Positions 6,748 through 15,471 of a DNA stretch of 35,649 nt are shown here, one piece after another. Below the pieces are notes generated by a model. The model was not told the origin of the DNA. It did not search any database and saw only the letters and a program-made list of their open reading frames with translations. Location of the stretch: the NCBI GenBank assembly GCA_017415425.1, contig JAFQGT010000012.1, positions 1 to 35,649 of the forward strand, in the 5' to 3' direction. The position numbers were made by a program, and so were the translations under genes. The DNA is from Oscillospiraceae bacterium. GTDB taxonomy: Bacteria > Bacillota > Clostridia > Oscillospirales > Oscillospiraceae. Each line of letters starts with the position of its first letter. Position 1 is the stretch's first letter.

Positions 6748-8826
6748 TTACAGCCACAGCCAGCCCAGCGCTTCCACGCCGGAGCAGATAATGTTGTCAT
6801 CCTTATCTTCCGGATGGCGGATGTTGTGGATCAATCGTTTCATTTCGTGGTAAGGGAACATACAGCTGCCCACACCGGTCTGGGTAACAGGATTGATGTC
6901 AAAGAACATCTCTTTGACAATATCAAAGTCCTGCTCATTTAAGTACAGGATCTCATCCAGAATAGCGTCCTTCTTCACTGAATCGGTCTCTGCATCGTAG
7001 CGCAGGGAGGTCAGAGCCATATCATAGATCACATTGTTGCGGCGCTCAGCATTGTGCCAGCGATCGAAGTGGGGCAGCCAGGGACGAAGCTTTTCGTCGT
7101 GATATGCTCTATGCTGCAGGTGCTCGATGATGTTCATCATCTCTGGATGGCGGCGCTTTGCCTCCAGAATGGTGGGAATGTCGTCGGGACAGACCTTATT
7201 CTTCTGGAAGGGGAACGGCGTAGTGTACAAAGAAATCTGGCTCTCGTGAATGGTGAGCATATTCTTCATCACATACAGCACATCTTGCGCCAAGTCGCCA
7301 AAGTTTTGGTAGGCTGCCTGCTCATAGAAGATTTCCTCTTCCATCTTGGAACCCCAGCCGTAGTTGCCGTGGGCAAACAGATGCATTGGCAGACCGTACC
7401 ACTCGAACATAAAGCCGTTGATGCCGTGGACACCCCGGTCCACGCTTCCTTTGTGCTGACGAATATCTGTTTCCAGAACCTGCTCGTTGGCTTCGTCCTC
7501 ATAGCGGAGCATATTGCTCTTAAAGGTACGGTACAGGCGACCCATCGTGGAAGTGATGGAGTTGGATTCAGTGTCACGACCCCAGATATTATCCTTGCCG
7601 AAGGCATCGCACCACTTGTCAAACTCCCCTTCCGGCACATATAGTCCCGGCGCCCAAAACAGCTTAATATTCTTAGGCATTGACTCCACGCAGTGCCGCA
7701 GGAATTCCGGATCCTTCTCCAGCGGGGGTTGCCTGAATGCGCGGATACCGATGATGGCCTCCGGGTTAATCTCCCGGACAGCGTCATAAATCTGATTCAG
7801 CAGTTCCATATTAGCCATATGCTTGGCTTCACCAGGAGTGTTGGTGGCTGCGTGATATTTTGCCTTGCAGGCATCACATTCGCAGAACCAGAAGCCTTCT
7901 TCACTCTCTTCCAAAGTATAGCCGTCGAAGCCCAGACGAGCGATTTGCCGCATAGACTCCAAAATGTACTCCCGGGTGCCGGGATAGCTTAGGCAAAGAG
8001 AGTCAAAGTCATTGAGGAAACCTGCGGAGGCAGGCGGTTTCATTCTGGCCTCGGGGTGCTTGATGGAGTATGCGCCGTTGTAGGAGTTGAGGCCCACATA
8101 GGCAAAGACCTTTACATCAAACTTATGCGCCAAAGCGATAAAGCGGTCCATAAAAGGTTCTTCCAAATTGGGGTGGGTATAGCGGACGGACAGCCAGCGG
8201 CGGTTCTCCGCATTCCAGATCTTGATAGGTACATCCCGGAAGACCGTCTCAGGATAGCCGTCCAGAGCAAAGGGCCAATAGCCATACATCACCAGATTGA
8301 ACTGATTGATCTTGTTATCCAGGCAGATATTTAAGTACTCTACCCACTCCTCATAACCCCACAGCTGGCAGTCAAAACCAAAACGGCCATAGCCTGCGTA
8401 CCAGGAGAAGGTCTGGGCAACTGCCCGGATCTCCAAAGAGGGATAGTCCACAATGCTGCAGGTGGGCAGCCGGTAACCGCCATCACACTTTTGGATCAGC
8501 TGTTTCAGAGAGGTCAGACCGTTGACAAGGCCCGCGCGCTGCTCATAGCAAATTCTCACGCCAAGAGCGGTAATGTCCAGGGTGTAACCCTGCTGACGGT
8601 ACAATTTTTCGTTCTCAACAGATTCTGCAGGCAGCGTACCAACCACCTGCACAGGGAAACCCTCTTTGCAATCCAAATCCACATCCCGGTAATTCCAGAA
8701 CCGCAGCTGCGCAATTTCCCGAACTGTATCCGCATCCCGGTCAGCGGTGAGCTTCAGCATTTTCCAAACGGGGGTGAATCCGTTGTTGTCGGTGAGTTTT
8801 TTTACTTCTGGCAACAGCAAAATCAT
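6748..8826 (-). CDS. Uncharacterised glycoside hydrolase with GH20-type N-terminal domain
   Basis: This 692-residue cytoplasmic protein has no signal peptide. Residues about 1-130 look like the zincin-like alpha/beta domain that precedes the catalytic barrel in GH20 and GH67 enzymes (GLVNGLTSLKQLI ... LPTCSIVDYPSLEIRAV). A TIM-barrel-like region follows (about 135-480) with aromatic-rich strands (FNLVMYGYWPFALDGYPE, 176-193; VFAYVGLNSYNG, 240-251). The acidic motif LEESEEGFWF (305-314) leads into CECDACKAKY (315-324). The D-E catalytic pair of classical GH20 hexosaminidases is not seen; the acidic motif is the best candidate active site. An alpha-helical C-terminal part runs from about 490. 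It is transcribed with the AllA-like gene from a consensus promoter. The substrate is unknown. Confidence 0.7.
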   Translation of the reverse strand: MILLLPEVKKLTDNNGFTPVWKMLKLTADRDADTVREIAQLRFWNYRDVDLDCKEGFPVQVVGTLPAESVENEKLYRQQGYTLDITALGVRICYEQRAGLVNGLTSLKQLIQKCDGGYRLPTCSIVDYPSLEIRAVAQTFSWYAGYGRFGFDCQLWGYEEWVEYLNICLDNKINQFNLVMYGYWPFALDGYPETVFRDVPIKIWNAENRRWLSVRYTHPNLEEPFMDRFIALAHKFDVKVFAYVGLNSYNGAYSIKHPEARMKPPASAGFLNDFDSLCLSYPGTREYILESMRQIARLGFDGYTLEESEEGFWFCECDACKAKYHAATNTPGEAKHMANMELLNQIYDAVREINPEAIIGIRAFRQPPLEKDPEFLRHCVESMPKNIKLFWAPGLYVPEGEFDKWCDAFGKDNIWGRDTESNSITSTMGRLYRTFKSNMLRYEDEANEQVLETDIRQHKGSVDRGVHGINGFMFEWYGLPMHLFAHGNYGWGSKMEEEIFYEQAAYQNFGDLAQDVLYVMKNMLTIHESQISLYTTPFPFQKNKVCPDDIPTILEAKRRHPEMMNIIEHLQHRAYHDEKLRPWLPHFDRWHNAERRNNVIYDMALTSLRYDAETDSVKKDAILDEILYLNEQDFDIVKEMFFDINPVTQTGVGSCMFPYHEMKRLIHNIRHPEDKDDNIICSGVEALGWLWL

Positions 8827-8904
8827 AATTACGCCTCCATTTTTGCTATATTATATAAAATCAGCAATTTGAAAACCAATTCTTTTGGCCTTTCTGCTAC
8901 TTTT

Positions 8905-8933
8905 ATTGTATCTGTTTCCGACGAACCTGTCAA
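8905..8933 (-). promoter_or_regulatory. Consensus sigma-A promoter for the GH / AllA-like unit
   Basis: Minus-strand TTGACA (8928-8933), a 17-nt spacer and TACAAT (8905-8910) lie about 80 nt before the hydrolase start. A second AT-rich TATAAT-like stretch is closer to the gene and could be an alternative start. Confidence 0.75.
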
Positions 8934-8975
8934 CACAGGAAAAATGAATCTCTAAAAATCTGATCCAGAAATCAA

Positions 8976-9013
8976 TAACGAAAAACTGTCTGAACGATTT
9001 GTTCAGACAGTTT
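8976..9013 (-). terminator. Terminator after the Gfo/Idh/MocA gene
   Basis: A 13-bp stem (8983-8995 / 9001-9013, aaactgtctgaac / gttcagacagttt) with a 5-nt loop is followed by a T-run on the minus strand. It separates the oxidoreductase from the hydrolase unit. Confidence 0.8.
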
Positions 9014-9016
9014 CTT

Positions 9017-9970
9017 TTATATATCGTTCCATTGTCTTTTCACCACTTCAATAGCTGCGATACCTCCGGCGGAAATCTCCTCCGTCACCACAGAGCTGGT
9101 CAGCCGTCCCTCCTGCATACACGACAGAATATGCTGCACCTCATAGATCAGCTCGTGCTCACAGGGATAGGCGCATTCTTCTGTTTTTCCGTCGATATGG
9201 AAGATCACCTTCCGTGCCTTCCAGTATTCTGGGATCTCCGCCCAACCCTTTGTGCCGAAAATACGGGCGGTATTGTCCAAAACCGCACGGGTGCTGTTTT
9301 TGGCATTGAACAGCACGCCGGTTTCCGTCTTTCCGGAAAGGACATACTGCCACTCAGTTCCGTCCTCCAGTGAAGATTTTACACCAGAAATAGTTTCAAT
9401 CCTCCCAAACAGAAATTGCAGCAGCTGCACCGCGTAGATACCGCTGGACAGCAGCGGTCCGCCACCGGCAGCCCGGTCAAACATCCAGTTGTTATAGGTC
9501 GCTTTGAAGGAATGGGCCATTTCTGCCATATAAATCTCGCCCAGCTGGCCTTGTTCAATCCGACTTTGTAATTCCAGGATCGCCGGCAGGAACAGCATTT
9601 TTTCCGCCTCCATAAAGAACAAACCCTTCTCTCTTGCCAGCGCAAACAACTCCCGGGTCTGACTTTCTGAGGTAGTGCAAGGTTTTTCGCAAATCACGCA
9701 CTTGCCCTGCTCCAGCGCCGCCCTTGCCCAGGGATGGTGCTGGGCATTGACAGTAGAAATATACACAATATTTACCCGCTTATCCTGCAGCAATTCCCAA
9801 TGGCTACCATATGCCGTGGGAATCTCCCAGAGGTCAGCTTTCTCCTTCGCCTTATCCAGTGTCCGGGAGGACAGTGCCACAATCTCCCCTGCCCCTGCAG
9901 CCCGCACCGCCGCAATAAACCGGGGCGCAATGGAGGATGTGCTTAAAATTCCGTACCGCAGCTGTTCCAT
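9017..9970 (-). CDS. Gfo/Idh/MocA-family NAD(P)-dependent oxidoreductase
   Basis: This 317-residue protein has an N-terminal Rossmann fold (about 4-120) beginning RYGILSTSSIAPRFIAAV, in which the usual glycine-rich GxGxxG is altered to LSTSSIA. The family motif CEKPCTTS (about 93-100) carries the conserved E-K-P lysine. The C-terminal alpha/beta domain includes MAEMAHSF. The sequence type is closest to the dihydrodiol-dehydrogenase or YvaA-like branch that oxidises or reduces sugars and cyclitols. It has its own promoter and terminator, so it is a single-gene unit lying between a glycoside hydrolase unit and the GH2 gene. A role in processing a released sugar is inferred from these neighbours; the substrate is unknown. 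Confidence 0.85.
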   Translation of the reverse strand: MEQLRYGILSTSSIAPRFIAAVRAAGAGEIVALSSRTLDKAKEKADLWEIPTAYGSHWELLQDKRVNIVYISTVNAQHHPWARAALEQGKCVICEKPCTTSESQTRELFALAREKGLFFMEAEKMLFLPAILELQSRIEQGQLGEIYMAEMAHSFKATYNNWMFDRAAGGGPLLSSGIYAVQLLQFLFGRIETISGVKSSLEDGTEWQYVLSGKTETGVLFNAKNSTRAVLDNTARIFGTKGWAEIPEYWKARKVIFHIDGKTEECAYPCEHELIYEVQHILSCMQEGRLTSSVVTEEISAGGIAAIEVVKRQWNDI

Positions 9971-9998
9971 AATCTGATCTCCTCATAGGTTTTCTACC

Positions 9999-10027
9999 AG
10001 TATATCCGTTTTTTTCGAGTTTTGCAA
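9999..10027 (-). promoter_or_regulatory. Putative sigma-A promoter for the Gfo/Idh/MocA gene
   Basis: Minus-strand TTGCAA (10022-10027), a 17-nt spacer and TATACT (9999-10004) lie 29 nt before the start codon. Confidence 0.6.
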
Positions 10028-10033
10028 CCGGGA

Positions 10034-10067
10034 TTCAAAAAGCCGGGTGCATCTGCACCCGGCTTTT
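10034..10067 (-). terminator. Terminator after the GH2 gene
   Basis: The GC-rich arms gccgggtgc (10042-10050) and gcacccggc (10055-10063), extended by A/T pairs, give a 13-bp stem with a T-run on the minus strand. Confidence 0.85.
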
Positions 10068-10076
10068 GGTTAAAAA

Positions 10077-12326
10077 TCAATCCTTTGCTTTGATCTTGTT
10101 GAGCTTGGCATTCAGATCCAGCAGTTCCTCCTTGGTGAAACTTACATTCAGCATACCGACCAAACTGGTCAGCCGCAGCAGGGTAAAGCCACCCATCATC
10201 TGCATCATACCTTCTGTCATTTCAAAACCGGAGGCCTTCTTGGCACCGTCGCCCTTCATAGCATCCTTCAGCTTCATAAACAGACCAGCCAGTATCAGCT
10301 TGCCGCGGACTGTGGCCATAATGTCGCTCATCTTGGAATTCAGAGACAGGTAACCCTCAGGCTCTGTCACATCGAACCAGTTCAAAATGGCACCCTTTTC
10401 CTTCAAACGGTAAGCCTCATTGGGAGTCTCCACCTTGCAGATCACGCTCTCATCTTTCAATTCACCGGCAACTGCCACCAGATGAGTGGTACCTGCGTTG
10501 GGCACATCAAAGTAGAAGAAAGGCAGACCGTTGTTCTTCTGCACGCCCAGAGAGATGCCGTTGGCAAACAGCTCCACGCTCTCACAGTTGGAATAAACCG
10601 TAACCTTAGTCACATCCTCTACCCGGTCCACGTAGCGCTTGCCGCACAGGTGTACCATAGGCTCGGGATTCAGCCAAGCCTTGTAGGCGTAGAAGGAATC
10701 CTTCTTGTAGCTGCGATCAAAGGTCATCAGGCCCTTGTGATTCTGACCGTTTTCGCCGCCCTCGGCTCTGGCATCAGCGCCGAAGTCGTACATATTCCAC
10801 ACGTGGGTCGCCCACAGGTAGGGGCGCTGGTGGATTGCCTTGATCAGTTCCTCGTGGTAGTATGCCTGATACTCCTCGGTGTAGTCACCCTGCACAGGGT
10901 TGGAGGTGTGCCAGTTCAGTGCTTCGCAGCCGTACTCGGAGATGCCGATGGGCAGATTGGGATGCAGCTTGTGGAACTTATCAAACCAAGGGCCGTTCAT
11001 AGAGGTCTCGCCGCCATACCAGCCAAAGTAGTGGTTGTAGGACACAGTATCGGGAATGTTCAGATACTCCGCATCCATAGGACACATAGACACCACAGCC
11101 ATAGTGGTCAATCTGGTCTTATCCATCTCGTGGCACAGATCGTTGAGGATTCTGTGGTTTTCCAGAAGGTCGGGGTCCTTTTCGCCCTTCATCGTGATTT
11201 CGTTGGACAGACCCCAAACCACGATACAGGGGTGATTATAATTCTGGATGATCAGTTCCTTCATTTGGGAGATGGTGTTCTCCCGACCGGTAGCCATATG
11301 CTGAGAGATATAGGGGATCTCAGCCCATATAACAAGACCCTTCTCGTCACACAGGTCATAGAAGTACTGATCGTGCTGGTAGTGGGCCAAACGAATGGTG
11401 GTAGCGCCCATTTCACAGATATAGGCGATATCCTCTTCGTGATCGGCGTGGCTCAAAGCATTGCCCTTACCCCAACGGTCCTGGTGTCGGGAAACGCCCC
11501 GCAGGGGATATTCCTCACCGTTAAGAATAAAGCCGCGGTTGGGATCGATCTCATAGCTGCGGCAGCCAAAGCGAGCAGACACATTGTCCAAAACCTGCTC
11601 ATTTTCCAGCAGTTCAGCCTTTGCTGTGTACAGATAGGGATCTTTACGGCCGTGCCACTTGTGAGCATCTTCGATGACAAAGCTCACCTTGGTGTCCGCT
11701 GTGGTAGTCTCAGCAACCGCGTTACCTTCCCCATCGGTCAGCGTATAGCGAACGGTCTGACCCAGCTTAGAGTCGGTAACGAATACCTCTACCTCTACGT
11801 TGGCGTTGTTGCCGTCCATCACAGGAGTGACCTTGATGCCAGGGCCGCCCAAGCACTCCAAATCAAAGTGGGAGGTGGGCACTGCGATCAAATTCACATC
11901 CCGATACAGACCGCCGTAAAAGGTAAAGTCTGCCATCTGGGGATAGACCCGGTCATTGGGAGCATTGTCAACGGCCACTACCAGCAGGCTGCTTACCTGC
12001 AGATGGTCGGTCACATCCACTCTCCAGGTAGAGTAACCGCCGTCGTGATGGGCCAAATGCTTTCCGTCCACATACACATCGGCAGAGGAGTTTGCGCCCT
12101 GCAGCTCCAGGAAGTATTTGTCTGCCACAGGCAGTTCACTCTTTTCGATGCGTTTCGCATAGTAGGCAGTACCGCGGAAGTAGTCATTGCCGCCGTCCTG
12201 GCCGTCAATGGCGTTCCAGGAATGGGGCAGATTCACAAAATCCCACTTGTTGTCGATCTCGGCAGGAACAGCGGTAGCAGCCTTGGAGAAGGTCCACTTA
12301 TAGTTCAGATTGATAATTTGTCTCAA
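10077..12326 (-). CDS. Glycoside hydrolase family 2 (beta-galactosidase/beta-glucuronidase type)
   Basis: This 749-residue enzyme has no signal peptide. It shows the GH2 order: sugar-binding jelly roll (about 1-150), immunoglobulin-like domain (about 160-260) and TIM barrel (about 265-555). Acid/base N375-E376 is in WGLSNEIT and nucleophile E464 is in ISEYG. An N-x-K motif (N529-H-K531) stands where beta-glucuronidases keep their carboxylate-binding NxK, but many beta-galactosidases have a similar NxK there, so the substrate is not settled. Residues about 565-635 look like another beta domain. The last 100 residues (650-749) form a methionine-rich helical module with the repeat-like MMQMMGG. 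The start is TTG at 12326: GGAGG lies 9 nt upstream and no in-frame ATG exists nearby. It lies just downstream of a sugar symporter gene. Confidence 0.9.
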   Translation of the reverse strand: MRQIINLNYKWTFSKAATAVPAEIDNKWDFVNLPHSWNAIDGQDGGNDYFRGTAYYAKRIEKSELPVADKYFLELQGANSSADVYVDGKHLAHHDGGYSTWRVDVTDHLQVSSLLVVAVDNAPNDRVYPQMADFTFYGGLYRDVNLIAVPTSHFDLECLGGPGIKVTPVMDGNNANVEVEVFVTDSKLGQTVRYTLTDGEGNAVAETTTADTKVSFVIEDAHKWHGRKDPYLYTAKAELLENEQVLDNVSARFGCRSYEIDPNRGFILNGEEYPLRGVSRHQDRWGKGNALSHADHEEDIAYICEMGATTIRLAHYQHDQYFYDLCDEKGLVIWAEIPYISQHMATGRENTISQMKELIIQNYNHPCIVVWGLSNEITMKGEKDPDLLENHRILNDLCHEMDKTRLTTMAVVSMCPMDAEYLNIPDTVSYNHYFGWYGGETSMNGPWFDKFHKLHPNLPIGISEYGCEALNWHTSNPVQGDYTEEYQAYYHEELIKAIHQRPYLWATHVWNMYDFGADARAEGGENGQNHKGLMTFDRSYKKDSFYAYKAWLNPEPMVHLCGKRYVDRVEDVTKVTVYSNCESVELFANGISLGVQKNNGLPFFYFDVPNAGTTHLVAVAGELKDESVICKVETPNEAYRLKEKGAILNWFDVTEPEGYLSLNSKMSDIMATVRGKLILAGLFMKLKDAMKGDGAKKASGFEMTEGMMQMMGGFTLLRLTSLVGMLNVSFTKEELLDLNAKLNKIKAKD

Positions 12327-12357
12327 CTTTCATTTCCTCCATAAAAAGTATGGTTAC

Positions 12358-12396
12358 ATTATAACAGCTTCATTTTCGATTTTCTGAACAAGCTGT
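12358..12396 (-). promoter_or_regulatory. Putative regulated promoter of the GH2 gene
   Basis: A perfect minus-strand -10 TATAAT (12358-12363) has no matching -35. Instead a 7-bp inverted repeat flanks the -35 position: acagctt 12364-12370 / aagctgt 12390-12396. A good -10 without a -35 suggests an activator-dependent promoter, possibly acted on by the nearby AraC-type protein (inference). Confidence 0.4.
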
Positions 12397-12403
12397 AAAT
12401 CTT

Positions 12404-12442
12404 TACACAAAACTGCCGCATCCGCCCAGGCAGATGCGGCAG
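12404..12442 (-). terminator. Terminator after the GPH symporter gene
   Basis: A 10-bp stem (ctgccgcatc 12413-12422 / gatgcggcag 12433-12442) with a 10-nt loop is followed on the minus strand by a short T-rich tract. It lies 8 nt past the symporter stop codon. Confidence 0.7.
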
Positions 12443-12450
12443 CAATCCCT

Positions 12451-14025
12451 TTATTCCGCAGTATGACGAGCAGTAAGATCCTCGCTCATCTGTGCCAGGG
12501 TCTTCTTGTCGATGTTATAAACCAGCGCAATACCAACAAACTGTACCACAGCGCTGAACAGATACAAACCTGCAACCAGCCAACACATATTATGAGAAGT
12601 CTGCAGGCTCTGTCCGATAGTGCCCAGCTTGGAATCATAACCCAGTACACCCATCAGAAGCAGCACAAGAGAGGGTCCAATACCCTGTGCAAGTTTCCGG
12701 AAGAAGGAATGCAAAGAGTAGACCGTGCCCTCTTCCCGGGTGCCGAATTTCCATTCATTGTAGTCAATGGCATCACCCATCATAGCCCAGGAAACGCAAG
12801 TGTAAACACCCATACCAACACCAAAGAAGATCAAGCCTGCCAGATAGACCAGCAATGCAGCATCTGTATTGCCAACCATCGGGAACACCATCATAATCAC
12901 ACCGCCTACCAAAGAAACAGCAGTGCCAATCACAGAAGCTTCCTTCTTGCCCATCTTCTTTACAATTTTGGTAATGAAAGGCATAAACAGGAACATAGGC
13001 AAAAATCCGATCAGCATAACCACGCCGGACAGAGATGCCTTATTGAAGTATGTTGCAAACATAATGGTATTTGCAGTTGTTGCAGACTGCATACCCAGGA
13101 ACATACCCATAGCAGCAATGGTAGCACCAACAGCGGGACGGTTCTTCATAAAGTTCCGGAAAGACTTAATGATATTGAACTTCTCGCCACCTTCATTGGT
13201 CTTGACTGTGCTTTCATCCACACGAATCGTGATCTTCTTGATCATAAACATAAAGGCAATAAAGCCCAAAATACCCATAATCAGAGCAGCCCAGAATACC
13301 CGCTCACCCAGCAGGATCTCTACCTGCTTGCCTGTTTCGGGACTCAGAACAGCATCACCGATCTGATACGCCTCCCCGGTAAGGGGGTTGGTCAGAAACT
13401 GGGACTTGTCAAATCCCTCGGGAATATAAATCTTATCCAGGAAATTGGTTGTTCCGTCATAGTATACCTTCTGCCAGATCAACATAGGCAGAATAATCAT
13501 CGGAACCATATTGCCTACCATAGAGCCAACAGAGCGCCAAGTAGACAGCTGTGCACGTTCGCCCGCGTCTTCACTGATCAAACTCAGCATAGAACCGTAA
13601 GGAACATTGGCAACGGTGTAGAATGCGTCCCAAATGATGTAGCCGAATACAAACAGAATCGCCTTCAAAACTACGGGAGCATTGGGGAAAGGCAGGAATA
13701 CTGCAGCGCCGCCAATCAGAAGGCCACAAGCGCCCACAAAGATGTACTGCTTAAACTTACCGCATCTGTAGTGCCGCTTGTCGTTGTCTATCATAGAACC
13801 GATCAGCGGATCATTCACTGCATCCCAAATCTGGACAAGCAGCAGAAGTAGGGACAGAAGGCCGGTTTCCATTGCCATAAATACCAGCCAGAACGTTTGA
13901 ACGGTACCTTTCAAGGCAAAGCTCATATTACAGCCGAAATCGCCGGCTGCATAGGCAAGCTTGTCACGCATACCAAAGGGTCTCTTTGCTGTAGGTGCAA
14001 CATCCGCATCTTTATTTCTCTTCAC
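12451..14025 (-). CDS. GPH-family sugar:cation symporter (MelB-like, MFS)
   Basis: This integral membrane transporter of 524 residues has about 12 hydrophobic segments. It carries the GPH (glycoside-pentoside-hexuronide) signature DAVNDPLIGSMIDN near residue 68-81, and DAFYTVANVPYGSM further on. Members import disaccharides, glycosides or uronides with Na+ or H+. An extended loop rich in residues such as GEAYQIGDAVLSPETGKQVE lies in the middle (about 195-225). The start is taken as GTG at 14025, because AGGAGG sits 6-7 nt upstream; the in-frame ATG at 14067 has no such site and adds a non-family leader. Its neighbours, a GH2 enzyme downstream and a divergent AraC regulator, indicate uptake of the substrate cleaved by the intracellular GH2. 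Confidence 0.9.
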   Translation of the reverse strand: MKRNKDADVAPTAKRPFGMRDKLAYAAGDFGCNMSFALKGTVQTFWLVFMAMETGLLSLLLLLVQIWDAVNDPLIGSMIDNDKRHYRCGKFKQYIFVGACGLLIGGAAVFLPFPNAPVVLKAILFVFGYIIWDAFYTVANVPYGSMLSLISEDAGERAQLSTWRSVGSMVGNMVPMIILPMLIWQKVYYDGTTNFLDKIYIPEGFDKSQFLTNPLTGEAYQIGDAVLSPETGKQVEILLGERVFWAALIMGILGFIAFMFMIKKITIRVDESTVKTNEGGEKFNIIKSFRNFMKNRPAVGATIAAMGMFLGMQSATTANTIMFATYFNKASLSGVVMLIGFLPMFLFMPFITKIVKKMGKKEASVIGTAVSLVGGVIMMVFPMVGNTDAALLVYLAGLIFFGVGMGVYTCVSWAMMGDAIDYNEWKFGTREEGTVYSLHSFFRKLAQGIGPSLVLLLMGVLGYDSKLGTIGQSLQTSHNMCWLVAGLYLFSAVVQFVGIALVYNIDKKTLAQMSEDLTARHTAE

Positions 14026-14086
14026 AAAAAATCCTCCTCTTGCAATATTTCCAGGGATCCCTGTCATTGGCAGGTTTTCTTATGCT

Positions 14087-14115
14087 ATTTTAACAAATAA
14101 CACCCCTTGCAAAAA
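14087..14115 (-). promoter_or_regulatory. Possible promoter for the GPH symporter
   Basis: Minus-strand TAAAAT (14087-14092) has a poor -35 TTTTTG 17 nt upstream (14110-14115). It overlaps the divergent regulator promoter. The long leader contains the palindrome cagggatccctg (14051-14062). This is a weak call. Confidence 0.3.
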
Positions 14116-14135
14116 CAACAAATCTTTGGTATTAT
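14107..14135 (+). promoter_or_regulatory. Putative sigma-A promoter for the AraC-type regulator
   Basis: TTGCAA (14107-14112), a 17-nt spacer and TATTAT (14130-14135) lie 41 nt before the start codon. Confidence 0.55.
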
Positions 14136-14176
14136 AGCACATAGCTTATATTTATGATAAATAGCGGGAGAAATAT

Positions 14177-15394
14177 ATGGAAGAGACGGTTTTTATTAGG
14201 AAAATAGTTAAAAATTTATCAGGAATTGATTTTCTCAGTATTCCTCACACCAAGGAAGCCGTCTGGGAGTATCTACAACAAAACACGCAGGATCTGTTCC
14301 GTTTCGCCTTTTTACCGGATAAAATCCAGCTGCAATGGGAGCAATTGGAACCGGATCAGATGTACGAATATATGATTTTGAACACCCTGCATTATTTGGT
14401 CTGTCTGGATGAATCCTGTGATCGTCTGCTATTTTTGGGTCCTGTGCTCACAAGTCCGGTAACCGAGGACAATATACAGCCGCTGTTGGCCCAACACGGA
14501 TTCTCAAATCAGATCGGTAAGCATTTGCTGGCATATTGTCAGCAACTTCCGGTGATATTCCACCACAGTCTGTATAAGGTAGGGGAATTAATCTTTCGCC
14601 AGGTTACGGGTGCAGAAAAACCTTTGCCATTGGTGCAAGGTCAGATAGAACCGGAATTTGAAAAGACTCTAACCTTAGCTTTGACTGACCGACACGAAGA
14701 AATCTATCGAATGCGTCAGGTGGAGCATCGGTATGAAATGAGCAGTGTCCTCAGCGAGGCGGTCAAGCAAGGAAACCGCTCTCTGGCCTTGTCGCTTTTG
14801 AGCGGTTGGAATCCTCGCAGAGACCAAATTGCTCGGAATGACAGTCCTCTGCGTAACAGTCAGAATTACTGTATTGTTATGAACACCCAGCTACGGCTCA
14901 CACTGGAGGGCAGTGGCATTCATCCCTACAGGCTTGACTATCTTTCCAACGAGATCGGGTTGAGAATCGAACGGGTCAAAAGCGAGGAAGAGTTGTCTGT
15001 ACTGGCCAGCGACATTGTTACCCAGTATTGCAGGTTGGTTCTGGAGCATAAGTATCCCAACCTGGGCGGGATCACCAGACTTGCAGTCACCTATATCAAA
15101 GACCATCTGTCGGAAAATCTGACAGTGAAGGAACTGGCAGATATACTGTCTGTAAATGCGGATTATCTGTCCCATCAATTCCGGAAAGAAATGGGGCTGA
15201 CCTGTATCAGCTTTCTCAATCGGGAACGGGCGCGGCAGGCTGCCGCAATGCTGCGAAACACCGAGCTGCAGATCCAGCAGATTGCTCTCTTGGTAGGTTA
15301 CAATAACATCAGCTATTTTGCCCGACAATTCAAACAACACTATCACGCCACTCCCCTGTCCTACCGCAATAGCGCAGCACGCAAAAACAGATAG
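14177..15394 (+). CDS. AraC-family transcriptional regulator
   Basis: This 405-residue DNA-binding protein has a C-terminal AraC/XylS domain (about 300-400). The two helix-turn-helix units are visible in LTVKELADILSVNADYLSHQFRKEMG and IQQIALLVGYNNISYFARQFKQHYHATP. The N-terminal 290 residues are not a recognisable cupin sugar-binding domain. They resemble the helical sensing region found in many Clostridia AraC proteins of about 400 residues (LSGWNPRRD ... SQNYCIVMNTQLRLTLEGSGIHPYRLDYLSNEIG). The gene diverges from the GPH symporter, so control of the symporter and GH2 genes is likely. GGGAG lies 5 nt before the ATG. Confidence 0.88.
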   Translation: MEETVFIRKIVKNLSGIDFLSIPHTKEAVWEYLQQNTQDLFRFAFLPDKIQLQWEQLEPDQMYEYMILNTLHYLVCLDESCDRLLFLGPVLTSPVTEDNIQPLLAQHGFSNQIGKHLLAYCQQLPVIFHHSLYKVGELIFRQVTGAEKPLPLVQGQIEPEFEKTLTLALTDRHEEIYRMRQVEHRYEMSSVLSEAVKQGNRSLALSLLSGWNPRRDQIARNDSPLRNSQNYCIVMNTQLRLTLEGSGIHPYRLDYLSNEIGLRIERVKSEEELSVLASDIVTQYCRLVLEHKYPNLGGITRLAVTYIKDHLSENLTVKELADILSVNADYLSHQFRKEMGLTCISFLNRERARQAAAMLRNTELQIQQIALLVGYNNISYFARQFKQHYHATPLSYRNSAARKNR

Positions 15395-15401
15395 CGCAAG
15401 C

Positions 15402-15438
15402 AAAAGCAGACCCTCGGCAAGCCGAGAGTCTGCTTTTT
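15402..15438. terminator. Bidirectional terminator between araC-type gene and fhs
   Basis: Arms aaaagcagac (15402-15411) and gtctgctttt (15428-15437), with inner pairs ctcgg/ccgag and one mismatch, make a strong stem with T-runs on both strands between convergent genes. Confidence 0.85.
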
Positions 15439-15471
15439 GTATGGAAATATTTTTTCTAAAACCGAAACGAA

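Noticed and set aside
10482-12344. 620-codon open frame on the plus strand
   Set aside because: It is antisense to the GH2 gene, has no family resemblance, and is a codon-bias shadow.
12463-13851. 462-codon open frame on the plus strand
   Set aside because: It is antisense to the GPH symporter; the His/Asn/Gln-rich translation is a shadow.
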